A stretch of DNA of 64,000 bases, taken from positions 248,001 through 312,000 of the forward strand of contig JADIYD010000001.1 in NCBI GenBank assembly GCA_016705475.1, read 5' to 3'. Below the pieces are notes generated by a model. The model made no database searches. It saw nothing but the letters and a program-made list of their open reading frames with translations, and was not told the DNA's origin. Source of the DNA: Betaproteobacteria bacterium (GTDB lineage Bacteria > Pseudomonadota > Gammaproteobacteria > Burkholderiales > Rhodocyclaceae). Below, in pieces: positions 45,210 to 53,614 of the stretch (positions are counted from its first letter, which is position 1; the number at the start of each line of letters is the position of its first letter). The position numbers were made by a program, and so were the translations under genes.

Positions 45210-45704
45210 TTAAGCTGTGGTTTTCGCCCGCAGGCGCTTTTCGACACAAGGTTGCACAAATTTGCTGACATCGCCACCCAGTCGCGCAATTTCACGCACC
45301 ATGGTAGCGGAGATAAACATGTATTGCTCTCCCGGGGTCAGAAACACGGTTTCGACCTCCGGATAGACGCTGCGGTTCATTCCGGCCATCTGAAATTCGT
45401 ATTCGAAGTCGGAAACGGCCCGCAGACCCCGTACGACGACCTTGGCTTCCTTTTCGTGAACGAAGTTCATGAGCAGCGAGTTGAAGCCAACAATTTCGAC
45501 ATTCTTGACGTCGCCAAGAATTTCGGTGGCCATCTCGACACGCTCGGCCAGCGGGAAGCGTGGCTGCTTTGACGGGCTTTCGGCAATGGCCAGGATCAGC
45601 TTGTCGAACAGCGTAGACGCGCGGCGGACGAGATCCTCGTGGCCCCGGGTGATCGGGTCGAAAGTGCCCGGATAGATGGCAACGCGATGATTGAGTTTGT
45701 TCAA
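45210..45704 (-). CDS. coaD: Phosphopantetheine adenylyltransferase
   Basis: Adenylates 4'-phosphopantetheine, the fourth step of CoA synthesis. 164 residues: nucleotidyltransferase motif YPGTFDPITRGHEDL, VRGLRAVSDFEYE and the ISATMVREIA signature (ISSTMVRE type). It overlaps rsmD by 4 bases; rsmD-coaD is a conserved pair. Confidence 0.97.
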   Translation of the reverse strand: MNKLNHRVAIYPGTFDPITRGHEDLVRRASTLFDKLILAIAESPSKQPRFPLAERVEMATEILGDVKNVEIVGFNSLLMNFVHEKEAKVVVRGLRAVSDFEYEFQMAGMNRSVYPEVETVFLTPGEQYMFISATMVREIARLGGDVSKFVQPCVEKRLRAKTTA

Positions 45705-46255
45705 GCTGTTTTTCCGCCCGTGTCTCGCCGCAGCAGTTGATAGTGGACTTCACCCGCTCGACCATGGCGCACAGCGCGCCAATCGCCAAGCGATTCGATT
45801 TGATGTTCTGCTTCGACGTAGATCGCTGCGTCTTCGTTCAGTGCGCCGGGAAGGAGTGGCTCCAGGCGGGTAATCCAGCCTTTTTTGTAGGGTGGATCGA
45901 GGAAGATCAGGTCGAATTTTGCTTTCGTCGAGGCCAAATATTGTAGCGCATCCGCGCGAATGATCTCCATCGTTCCCGGTTTATCCAGCATTTCGTGGTT
46001 TTCACGCAACGCTGCGAGCACCTTGGGCGCCTGCTCGATCATCACGACACGGGCTGCACCCCGCGATGCCGCTTCGAAACCAAGGGCGCCGCTGCCGGCG
46101 AACAGGTCGAGGCAGTGCAAGCCGTCAAGCTCCTGACCCAGCCAGTTGAACAGGGTTTCGCGCACGCGGTCCGGTGTCGGCCGCAGGCCTTCGCTATCCG
46201 GAAACTTGAGGACGCGGCGGCGATAGTCGCCGCCGATGATGCGAACCGAGTTCAA
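45701..46255 (-). CDS. rsmD: 16S rRNA (guanine(966)-N(2))-methyltransferase
   Basis: SAM-dependent methylation of G966 in 16S rRNA. 184 residues: RIIGGDYRRR, RPTPDRVRETLFNWL, the SAM loop DLFAGSGALGFEAASRGA and the catalytic FLDPPYKKGW. It overlaps the M16 gene upstream by 4 bases. Confidence 0.96.
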   Translation of the reverse strand: MNSVRIIGGDYRRRVLKFPDSEGLRPTPDRVRETLFNWLGQELDGLHCLDLFAGSGALGFEAASRGAARVVMIEQAPKVLAALRENHEMLDKPGTMEIIRADALQYLASTKAKFDLIFLDPPYKKGWITRLEPLLPGALNEDAAIYVEAEHQIESLGDWRAVRHGRAGEVHYQLLRRDTGGKTA

Positions 46256-47541
46256 TCAGCCGCCACCGTCACCGTGATGAGGTTTTCGGGACGGACCCGG
46301 CGGGCGAAAGCCTTGCGGACATCGTCGGCTGTCACTGCCTGCACCTTGGCCTGATACTGATCGAGGTAATCAAGCGGCAGGCCGTAGAAGCCGATGTTGG
46401 CAACGTTGTCGAGAATCTTCTTGTTGCTGTCCAGGCGTAGCGGGAAGCTGCCGGTCAGGTTGGCTTTGGCAGCTGCCAGTTCGTCGTCGCTCGGGCCATC
46501 CTTGAGGAAATCAGTGAGTACTTCGCGCGTCACCTTCAGGGCATCCCTGGCCTGCGAGCGCTTGGTTTGCAGGCCGATCTGGAAGGGGCCGGTCTGCTTG
46601 AGCGGGGCGAAATAGCTGTAGACGCTGTAGGCATAGCCGCGTTTGTCGCGAACTTCTTTCATGAGGCGCGAGACGAAGCCGCCGCCGCCCAGCGTGTAGT
46701 TGCCGACGAGCAACGGGAAGAAATCCGGATTGCCGCGCTCGATTGCGGGCAAGCCGATGTAAACGTGGGCCTGGCTGGCCGGGTGGGCGAGCTGGGTCAG
46801 GCTCCATTTCGGCTTTTCCGGCGCGGCCGGCAGCTTTGCAGCCTCGCCCTTGGGCAGGCCGGCGGCGATGGCTTCGGCGATCATCTCGGCTTCGGCACGC
46901 GAAATGTCGCCCACCAGCGAGATGCTGGCATTGGCCGCGTTGTAGTAGCGGGCGTGATGGGCGGCGAGATCGTCGCGGCTCAGTGCGGCAACGCTTTCGG
47001 GTGTCGCCTGGCGACCGTAGGGGTGGTTCGGGTACATCGCTGCCCAGAACGCCTTACCGGCGATGCTGTCGGGGCGGGTCATCGCTTCCTTGAGACCGGC
47101 GATGGTGCGCGCCTTTTCGCGCTCGAAAATAGCCGCATCGAAGAGCGGGGCATGCAGCACGGCCTTGAGGATGTTCAGCGCCGGTTCCCGTTTGTCCTTG
47201 GCGGACAGGGTGCGCAGCGAGACGTTGGCGCGGTCGGTGTCCGCGCCGCCGGCCAGGCTGGCGCCGATGTCGGCCATCTGCTCGGCGATGGCGGTTTCGT
47301 CGAACTTGCCGGCACCAAGGTCGAGGGCGCCGCGGGTCAGTGCGGCGAGGCCGGATTTGCCCTCGGGGTCGAACATCGAGCCGGCGGCAAAATCAACCTG
47401 CACGTCGAGCATCGGCAGGACACGGCTTTCGACGAACTGGACGCGGGCGCCGGATGGTGTCACCCAGTGCTCGATCTTGACGCCGGCCAGCGCAGCCTGC
47501 GAGATGAACAGGGCGATTGCTGCGGTCAACAGTCTTTTCAT
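46252..47541 (-). CDS. M16 family peptidase-like protein, non-catalytic subunit
   Basis: A 429-residue secreted protein; ATG 47541 gives signal peptide MKRLLTAAIALFISQAALAG. The M16 fold is clear, but the HxxEH zinc motif is absent (the region reads GLAALTRGALDLG), as in the regulatory partner of paired M16 peptidases. The second-half motif YLGLPAIERGNPDFFPLLVG-like region is present. The active partner is encoded just upstream. The two probably form a periplasmic heterodimer (inference). Confidence 0.9.
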   Translation of the reverse strand: MKRLLTAAIALFISQAALAGVKIEHWVTPSGARVQFVESRVLPMLDVQVDFAAGSMFDPEGKSGLAALTRGALDLGAGKFDETAIAEQMADIGASLAGGADTDRANVSLRTLSAKDKREPALNILKAVLHAPLFDAAIFEREKARTIAGLKEAMTRPDSIAGKAFWAAMYPNHPYGRQATPESVAALSRDDLAAHHARYYNAANASISLVGDISRAEAEMIAEAIAAGLPKGEAAKLPAAPEKPKWSLTQLAHPASQAHVYIGLPAIERGNPDFFPLLVGNYTLGGGGFVSRLMKEVRDKRGYAYSVYSYFAPLKQTGPFQIGLQTKRSQARDALKVTREVLTDFLKDGPSDDELAAAKANLTGSFPLRLDSNKKILDNVANIGFYGLPLDYLDQYQAKVQAVTADDVRKAFARRVRPENLITVTVAAD

Positions 47542-47552
47542 GCCAAAAACTC
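47522..47552 (+). repeat. Dispersed 30-base element, copy P (loose)
   Basis: GCGGTCAACAGTC, TTTT, CATGCCAAAAAC, across the start codon and signal-peptide codons of the non-catalytic M16 gene, antisense to it. Confidence 0.35.
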
Positions 47553-47942
47553 CAATAATTTCGGCTGCGCGGCGAGCACAAGGGCCAGCCCGGCGGTGAG
47601 CGCGGTAACGGCAAGTATCCAGGTCTGACGCCGGGTGCGGCGGCGCAATGTGTCGAGTTGCCCCGCAAGCTGGGCGTTCTGTTCGCTCAGTGCCTGGATC
47701 AGTTCGCCGGCGGCGAGAATCTGGGTACGTTGTTTTCGCTGGCTGGCTTCCAGCGCGGCGAAGCGGGTTGCCAGGTCGGCATCGGGCGGGACGCTGATCT
47801 CCTGCTCGGCGCTCGTGCCGTCGCCATTCTTGCGGCCCATGCCTTTCCACAGCTTTTTTGCGCTATCGGCGATGATGGGTGCCTTGCCGAGCACGTCGCT
47901 CCACGGCACGTTGGTGAGAATCGTCTTCCAGGGTAAGGCCAT
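47538..47942 (-). CDS. Hypothetical coiled-coil membrane protein
   Basis: A 134-residue protein from ATG 47942 (GGGGA upstream; an adjacent GTG is the alternative start). It has a polar N-terminus, a coiled coil (ATRFAALEASQRKQ, then LSEQNAQLAGQLDTLRR) and a C-terminal membrane helix (WILAVTALTAGLALVLAA). I do not recognise a family. It lies between the two M16 genes and overlaps the second by 4 bases. Confidence 0.75.
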   Translation of the reverse strand: MALPWKTILTNVPWSDVLGKAPIIADSAKKLWKGMGRKNGDGTSAEQEISVPPDADLATRFAALEASQRKQRTQILAAGELIQALSEQNAQLAGQLDTLRRRTRRQTWILAVTALTAGLALVLAAQPKLLEFLA

Positions 47943-47955
47943 CACGTCCCCGTAC

Positions 47956-49314
47956 TCAGTGGCGAGAGGCAGCTGCCGGGCGGCGCGGCTTGCTGTCCAG
48001 CGGTTGTGGGTCGAGAACGCCGATGGTCAGCGCATCGTCGTTGAAATATTTTTTTGCCACGGACTGAATGTCGGCGGCGGTGACTTTTTGCAGCTTGTCG
48101 AGCATGCGGTCGAGCTTCTGGTAGGGCAGGCCGACGGCTTCGATCTGGCCGATTTCCATGGCCTGGCCGAACATCGAGTCGAGCTTGTAAACCTGGCCGG
48201 CAATCAACTGCGCCTTGGCGCGCTTGAGTTCCTGTTCGCTGATGCCGTCCTTCTGGACGCGGGCGATTTCGGTGCGCAGCGCGGCTTCGAGATCGCCCAC
48301 TGTTTTGCCCTCCGACGGCGAGCCGTGCAGGTAGATCATGCCGGGCCCTCGCGCCGTGGCGTCGTAATCGATGCCGGCGGAGAGTGCGACCTTGTCTTCG
48401 CGAACCAGTTTCTTGTTGAAACGGGCGGCGTCGTGACCGTCGAGGATGGAGGCGAGCATTTCCAGCGCGTAGGGGTCGCTGTCCTTCTCGATGTCGCGCA
48501 GGATGGGCGCCTTGTAGCCCATGATGAGCACCGGCAATTCGGCCGGCGCCTTGACGGTGACCTTGCGCGTACCTTCCTGGGCCGGTTCGACCTGCTGCTT
48601 GCGTACCGGCAGGGGGCGCCCTTCGAGTGGTGCGTAATATTTTTCAGCCAGTGCGAACACTTCCTTGTGGTTCACGTCGCCGGTGATGATGGCGTAGGCG
48701 TTGTTCGGCACGTACCACGTGTCGTACCAGGCCTTGGCGTCGGCGGCAGTCATTGTTTCGAGGTCGTTCATCCAGCCGATGATCGGGCGGCGGTACGGAT
48801 GCGCCTGGAAGGCGACGGCGTTCATCTGCTCGAAGAGCTTGGATTGCGGGTTGTCGTCGGTACGCATGCGACGCTCTTCCATGACAACCTTGATTTCCTG
48901 TGCAAACTCCTTGGCGTCCACGGTGAGGTGGCGCATGCGGTCGGCTTCGAGTTGCATCACGTCCTCCAGTTTTTCCTTCGGCACCTGCTGGAAGTAGGCC
49001 GTGTAGTCGCGGCTCGTGAACGCATTGTCGCGCCCGCCGGCCGCTGCTACCCGTTTGTTGAATTCCCCGGGGCCGACGTTCGGTGTGCCCTTGAACATCA
49101 TGTGCTCGAGCACGTGGGCGACACCGGAGGCGCCATCGACCTCGTCGGTGCTGCCGATGCGGTACCAGACCATCTGCACGGCGGTTGGCGCGCGGCGATC
49201 TTCCTTGACGATGACGCGCATGCCGTTCTTGAGCGTCATTTCGTACGGGTTGGCGAATGCTGCGGTCGACAGCCCGGCAGCGAGCAAAACGGAGAGCAGG
49301 TATTTGAGGCGCAT
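47956..49314 (-). CDS. M16 family zinc peptidase, catalytic subunit
   Basis: A 452-residue secreted metallopeptidase: signal peptide to about residue 21 (LLAAGLSTAAFA), and inverted zinc motif HVLEH in GVAHVLEHMMFKG, with the downstream glutamate in the TVDAKEFAQEIKVVMEERR region. It is the active member of the pair with the gene at 46252. Pitrilysin-type enzymes degrade peptides in the periplasm. It diverges from ftsY across 109 bases. Confidence 0.93.
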   Translation of the reverse strand: MRLKYLLSVLLAAGLSTAAFANPYEMTLKNGMRVIVKEDRRAPTAVQMVWYRIGSTDEVDGASGVAHVLEHMMFKGTPNVGPGEFNKRVAAAGGRDNAFTSRDYTAYFQQVPKEKLEDVMQLEADRMRHLTVDAKEFAQEIKVVMEERRMRTDDNPQSKLFEQMNAVAFQAHPYRRPIIGWMNDLETMTAADAKAWYDTWYVPNNAYAIITGDVNHKEVFALAEKYYAPLEGRPLPVRKQQVEPAQEGTRKVTVKAPAELPVLIMGYKAPILRDIEKDSDPYALEMLASILDGHDAARFNKKLVREDKVALSAGIDYDATARGPGMIYLHGSPSEGKTVGDLEAALRTEIARVQKDGISEQELKRAKAQLIAGQVYKLDSMFGQAMEIGQIEAVGLPYQKLDRMLDKLQKVTAADIQSVAKKYFNDDALTIGVLDPQPLDSKPRRPAAASRH

Positions 49315-49423
49315 GGGGAGACGGGGCTTTCTGCTAGAATTCGGGGCTGATTTTGCATCGAACCGGACGGCATCTTAACGGCTTGCCGCCCGCCTGTCAG
49401 CAAGGCTTGAGACCCCCATCCCC

Positions 49424-50422
49424 ATGTTCAGTTTCCTGAAAAAATCCGGCTCCGATAACAAAGCCGAAACCAAGGCCGGTGTTCCGGCCAACACCCCGGC
49501 CGAAGCCGCCGCCCCTTCGTGGCGTGAGCGCCTGTTCAAGGGGCTGGCCAAGACCCGCGCCCAGTGGGGCGGCAAGCTCAAAACCATTTTCTCGCGCGGC
49601 AAGGTCGACGACGAACTGCTCGAGGAGCTCGAAACCCTTTTGCTGACCAGCGATTGTGGCGTCGAAGCGACCAATCACCTGCTCGACGAGCTGAAGAAGG
49701 CCGCCAAGCGCGACAAGCTCGATACACCCGAGGCCATCCAGAAGGCGCTACATGATGCCCTGCTCGAAACCCTGAAACCGCTCGAGAAGCCGCTCGATAT
49801 CTCGACCCACAAGCCCTTCGTGATCATGATTGCCGGGGTCAATGGCGCCGGCAAGACGACCTCGATCGGCAAGTTGGCCAAGTATTTCCAGAGCCAGGGC
49901 AAGAGCGTGCTGCTCGCTGCCGGCGACACCTTCCGCGCTGCCGCCCGCGAACAGCTCGAAACCTGGGGCGAACGCAACAACGTGACGGTCATCGCCCAGG
50001 ACAAGGGCGATCCGGCTGCCGTGGTCTTCGATGCCATTTCAGCCGCCAAGGCGCGTGGCATCGACATCGTGCTGGCCGATACCGCCGGCCGTTTGCCGAC
50101 CCAGTTGCACCTCATGGAAGAGATCGCCAAGGTGCGCCGCGTGATCCAGAAGATCGATCCGAAAGGCCCGCACGAGACCCTGCTCGTCCTCGATGCCAAC
50201 ATCGGCCAGAACGCACTGCAGCAGGTCAAGGCCTTCGACAAGGCCATCAACGTTACCGGCCTGGTCCTCACCAAGCTCGACGGCACGGCCAAGGGCGGCG
50301 TCGTCACGGCCATCGCCCGGCAGTGCCCGAAGCCGATCCGCTTCATTGGCGTCGGCGAGCAGATCGACGACCTGCGTCCGTTCTCGGCACGTGATTTCGT
50401 GGACGCCATGTTTGAACAATGA
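49424..50422 (+). CDS. ftsY: Signal recognition particle receptor FtsY
   Basis: The membrane-associated SRP GTPase receptor. 332 residues: short N-terminal A domain, N domain, then G domain with GVNGAGKTTSIGKLA, DTFRAAAREQL, DTAGRLPTQ, and TKLDGTAKGG. It heads ftsY-ftsE-ftsX; its stop overlaps the ftsE start (ATGA). The ribosome-binding site is weak. Confidence 0.97.
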   Translation: MFSFLKKSGSDNKAETKAGVPANTPAEAAAPSWRERLFKGLAKTRAQWGGKLKTIFSRGKVDDELLEELETLLLTSDCGVEATNHLLDELKKAAKRDKLDTPEAIQKALHDALLETLKPLEKPLDISTHKPFVIMIAGVNGAGKTTSIGKLAKYFQSQGKSVLLAAGDTFRAAAREQLETWGERNNVTVIAQDKGDPAAVVFDAISAAKARGIDIVLADTAGRLPTQLHLMEEIAKVRRVIQKIDPKGPHETLLVLDANIGQNALQQVKAFDKAINVTGLVLTKLDGTAKGGVVTAIARQCPKPIRFIGVGEQIDDLRPFSARDFVDAMFEQ

Positions 50423-51072
50423 TCGAAGCCAGTAATCTGACCAAGCGCTATCCGGGCGGCCTCGAGGCCGTCAAGGATGCAAGTTTTGCGATTGAGGCCG
50501 GGCAGATGGTGTTGATCACCGGCCATTCCGGCGCCGGCAAGACGACGCTGGTCAAGCTGATCTCCACCATCGAACGGCCGACCTCCGGCAGCCTCGTGGT
50601 CAATGGGCAGAACCTGTCGGCCCTCGGGCGCAGCGCCATCCCGCATGTGCGCCGGCATTTCGGCATGGTGTTTCAGGACCAGAAGCTGCTGTTCGACCGC
50701 AATGCCCTCAACAACGTGCTCTTGCCGCTCGAAATCGCCGGCCTGCCGCGCCGCGAGGCGATCCGCCGGGCGCAGGCAGCACTCGACAAGGTTGGCCTGC
50801 TGGCACGCGAGAAAGCCAACCCGATCGCGCTGTCCGGTGGCGAGCAACAACGGCTGGCCATCGCCCGCGCCGTAGTCAACCGGCCGACCATCCTGATCGC
50901 CGACGAGCCGACTGGCAACCTCGACACCGAATCGGGCACGGCCATCCTCGACATCTTTGCCGACTTCCACCGTGTCGGCGTGACGGTCGTCGTTGCCACG
51001 CACGACCAGAGCTGGATCGAGCGCTATCACCCGAATGTGCTGCGTCTCGCTCACGGGAGGGTGGTCGCATGA
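50419..51072 (+). CDS. ftsE: Cell division ATP-binding protein FtsE
   Basis: ATPase of the FtsEX complex, which activates septal murein hydrolases. 217 residues: Walker A GHSGAGKTT, signature LSGGEQQRLAIARA, Walker B ILIADEPTGNLD and a switch histidine (ATHD). 4-base overlaps with ftsY and ftsX indicate one operon. Confidence 0.97.
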   Translation: MIEASNLTKRYPGGLEAVKDASFAIEAGQMVLITGHSGAGKTTLVKLISTIERPTSGSLVVNGQNLSALGRSAIPHVRRHFGMVFQDQKLLFDRNALNNVLLPLEIAGLPRREAIRRAQAALDKVGLLAREKANPIALSGGEQQRLAIARAVVNRPTILIADEPTGNLDTESGTAILDIFADFHRVGVTVVVATHDQSWIERYHPNVLRLAHGRVVA

Positions 51073-51969
51073 ACGGATGGCTGATCCATCACCGCGCAGC
51101 CTTCGCTGCCGCCTTTCGCCGCCTGTGGGCGACGCCGCTCAACACCCTGCTGTCGCTGATCGTTATCGGCATCGCCCTGACCCTGCCGGCTTTCGGCTAC
51201 GTTGCGCTCGACAATCTGCGCGACCTTGGTCGCAATGCCTCGGGCGTGCAGCAGATCAGCCTGTTCATGAGCCTTGAGGCGAGCAAGAAGGATGTGGGCG
51301 AGATCGAAAGTCGCCTGCGTCAGGCGGCGAATGCCAAGTGGAAATTTGTGCCGAAGGAGGATGCGCTCAAGCGCATGCAGAGCAGCGAAGGCATGGCCGA
51401 AATCGTTGCCAGCCTGCCGCGCAATCCCCTGCCCGACGCCTTCATCGTCGAGCCGGCCAATACCGAGCCGGAGGCGCTGGAAATCCTGCGCAAGGAAATC
51501 GCCGGCTGGCCCAAGGTCGCCCACGTCCAGCTCGATTCGGCCTGGGTCAAAGCGTTTCGACGCCTTCCTGCGCCTTGGCAAGCTGGCGCTGTGGATGCTG
51601 GCCGGGCTGTTCGGTGCCGGGCTGGTGGCGGTGACCTTCAATACCATCCGCCTGCAGGTCATGGCGCAATCAGCCGAGATCGAGGTGGCGCGCATGATCG
51701 GTGCCACCGATGGCTTCATCCGCCGGCCTTTCTATTATTTTGGCGCCTTGCAGGGCGCGCTCGGCGGCCTGCTCGCTGCCGCGCTGGTGTTTGCTGCGCT
51801 GCGTCTGCTGGCCGGGCCGGTCGGCGAACTGGCAGCGCTCTACGGCGGCAACTTCAGCCTGCGCCCGCCGGGCCTTGGTGAAACGCTTGGACTGGCAACG
51901 CTCGGCGCTGTCCTCGGCTGGCTTGGCGCCCAACTCTCCGTCAGTCTGTCGCTGCGGAAGCTTGACTAA
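51069..51969 (+). pseudogene. ftsX: Cell division protein FtsX, broken by a one-base frameshift
   Basis: Membrane subunit of FtsEX. From ATG 51069 the first frame gives helix 1 (LNTLLSLIVIGIALTLPAFG) and the periplasmic domain to QLDSAWVK. The protein then continues in the next frame as RFDAFLRLGKLALWML, with three further helices, to the stop at 51969. One extra A in the AAA at 51549-51551 explains it (AAG CGT TTC expected). The intact gene would code for about 299 residues. Sequencing error is likelier than decay, because ftsE and both halves are otherwise well conserved. Confidence 0.88.
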
Positions 51970-53614
51970 CACGACAAGACAGAAGGCTGGAGGCTACGCC
52001 GAGGCAGGGTTCAGTCGGCGCGAATTTCTCTGTACGGTGGGGGCGGCTGCCCTTGCTGGTTGCGCCCCGGCTGGAAAACCACCCTTGCCGCCGGGCGAAT
52101 TGCTCGGCATGAATCACACGCTTGGCCACCGGCTGCGCGATGGCAACTTCCCGGCGCCTTCCGAAACGCGGAAAACCGATGTGCTGATCGTCGGTGGCGG
52201 CATCTCCGGCCTTTCTGCGGCCTGGAAACTGGCGAAATCTGCGGTCGACGACTTTCTGGTGCTGGAAATGGAGAGCGAGGCCGGCGGCAATTCGCGGGCC
52301 GGGCAGTCGCCGCTTGTCGCCTACCCGTGGGGTGCGCACTATTTGCCGCTACCTGGTCGCGAGGCGGTGCATGTCCGCGCGCTGCTGGCGGAACTGGGGG
52401 TTTTGCAGGGCGACCCGACGGCGCTCAAGCCAACCTACGACGAGCGCTATCTGTGTGCGACGCCGCAGGAGCGGGTTTATCGAAATGGCCTGTGGGACGA
52501 GGGCCTGCTGCCGCAACGTGGCATCGATGCGGCAGAGCTGGGGCAGCAAAAGCGCTTTCATGAACGGATGGATGATCTCAAGCATGCCCGTGGCCGCGAC
52601 GGACGCCGGGTGTTTGCCATCCCGATGGCGCTGGCCAGTCGTGACCCAGAATGGCTGGCGCTCGACCGGATTTCCTTTGCCCGGTGGCTGACCGACAACG
52701 GATTTACGGCGCCAACCGTGCATTGGCTGGCCAACTACGCCTGTCGCGACGATTACGGCATGGCGCACGATCAGGTGTCGGCCTGGGCCGGGCTGCACTA
52801 TTTTGCCTGCCGTGATGGCGAGGCCGCCAATGCCTCGAGCGACACGGTGCTGACGGCCCCCGAAGGCAATGCGTGGCTGGCGCGCGGTCTGGCCCAAAAG
52901 GCCGGTGATCGCGTGCTGACCGGGGCGCTGGTCTGGCGCATCGAGGAGGGAAAGTCGGGTGTTGCGGTCGACGTCCTTTTTGGGGCAAAAACCACACGCT
53001 TCGAGGCGAAACAGCTGATCTGGGCGGCGCCTGCTTTCGTTCTGCCGCGCGTCTGGCCAGAGATGCCCGGCGAATTGAGGGCAGCGGCACAGGCCGGCGA
53101 TTACGCGCCGTGGCTGACGGCCAACCTGCATCTGTCGGATTTGCCGGCAGAGCGCCAAGGCGCGCCGGCAGCGTGGGACAACGTGCTCTACGATAGCCCT
53201 GGCCTCGGTTACGTGACCGCTACCCATCAATTGATCCGCCGCCACCAGCGCGGCACGGTGTTGACCTACTACCGTGCGCTGCACGACGTGACGCCGGCCG
53301 AGGGACGCCGCCTGCTTCTGGAGACGCCGCGCGCAGCCTGGGCCGAAGGCATCCTGGCCGAGCTCGAACGGGTCCATCCGGACATCCGCAAGCTGACGAC
53401 GCGCCTCGACGTCTTCCGCAATGCTCACGCCATGCGCCGCCCGGTGCCGGGCAGCCTCTTCCACGGTCAACGCGAAAAACTGGCCAATTTTGAAAGCCCG
53501 CGCATCACGCTGGCGCACGCAGACCTGTCGGGGTTTTCGCTATTCGAAGAGGCGCAGTATCGTGGCGTGCTGGCAGCGGAGCGGGTCACGGCACGTCGTC
53601 AGGTCGCCAGATAG
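51962..53614 (+). CDS. FAD-dependent amine oxidase-like protein, possible Tat-exported lipoprotein
   Basis: About 550 residues from a proposed TTG at 51962 that overlaps the ftsX stop; no ATG or GTG is available before the signal. The N-terminus has a twin-arginine-like motif and lipobox (SRREFLCTVGAAALAGC). It is followed by an FAD-binding Rossmann motif (VLIVGGGISGLSAAWKLA) and GGNSRAGQSPLVAYPWGAHY. It belongs to the NAD(P)/FAD-dependent oxidoreductases related to amine oxidases; the substrate is unknown. Two copies of the dispersed element lie in it (52964 and 53462). Its 3' end overlaps the convergent kinase by 16 bases. Confidence 0.8.
   Translation: MTNTTRQKAGGYAEAGFSRREFLCTVGAAALAGCAPAGKPPLPPGELLGMNHTLGHRLRDGNFPAPSETRKTDVLIVGGGISGLSAAWKLAKSAVDDFLVLEMESEAGGNSRAGQSPLVAYPWGAHYLPLPGREAVHVRALLAELGVLQGDPTALKPTYDERYLCATPQERVYRNGLWDEGLLPQRGIDAAELGQQKRFHERMDDLKHARGRDGRRVFAIPMALASRDPEWLALDRISFARWLTDNGFTAPTVHWLANYACRDDYGMAHDQVSAWAGLHYFACRDGEAANASSDTVLTAPEGNAWLARGLAQKAGDRVLTGALVWRIEEGKSGVAVDVLFGAKTTRFEAKQLIWAAPAFVLPRVWPEMPGELRAAAQAGDYAPWLTANLHLSDLPAERQGAPAAWDNVLYDSPGLGYVTATHQLIRRHQRGTVLTYYRALHDVTPAEGRRLLLETPRAAWAEGILAELERVHPDIRKLTTRLDVFRNAHAMRRPVPGSLFHGQREKLANFESPRITLAHADLSGFSLFEEAQYRGVLAAERVTARRQVAR
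52964..52997 (+). repeat. Dispersed 30-base element, copy M (loose)
   Basis: GCGGTCGACGTCC, T5, GGGGCAAAAACC, sense within the oxidase gene. The T5-GGGGC run matches copy A. Confidence 0.4.
53462..53496 (+). repeat. Dispersed 30-base element, copy H (inside oxidase gene)
   Basis: CACGGTCAACGCG, A5, CT, GGCCAATTTTGAAAG, near the 3' end of the oxidase gene. It is read in a different frame from copies A and F (HGQREKLANF). Confidence 0.6.

Noticed and set aside
47635..49350. 571-residue plus-strand frame
   Set aside because: Antisense to the catalytic M16 gene with its HVLEH motif.
49675..51054. 459-residue minus-strand frame
   Set aside because: Antisense to ftsY and ftsE, both with full motifs.
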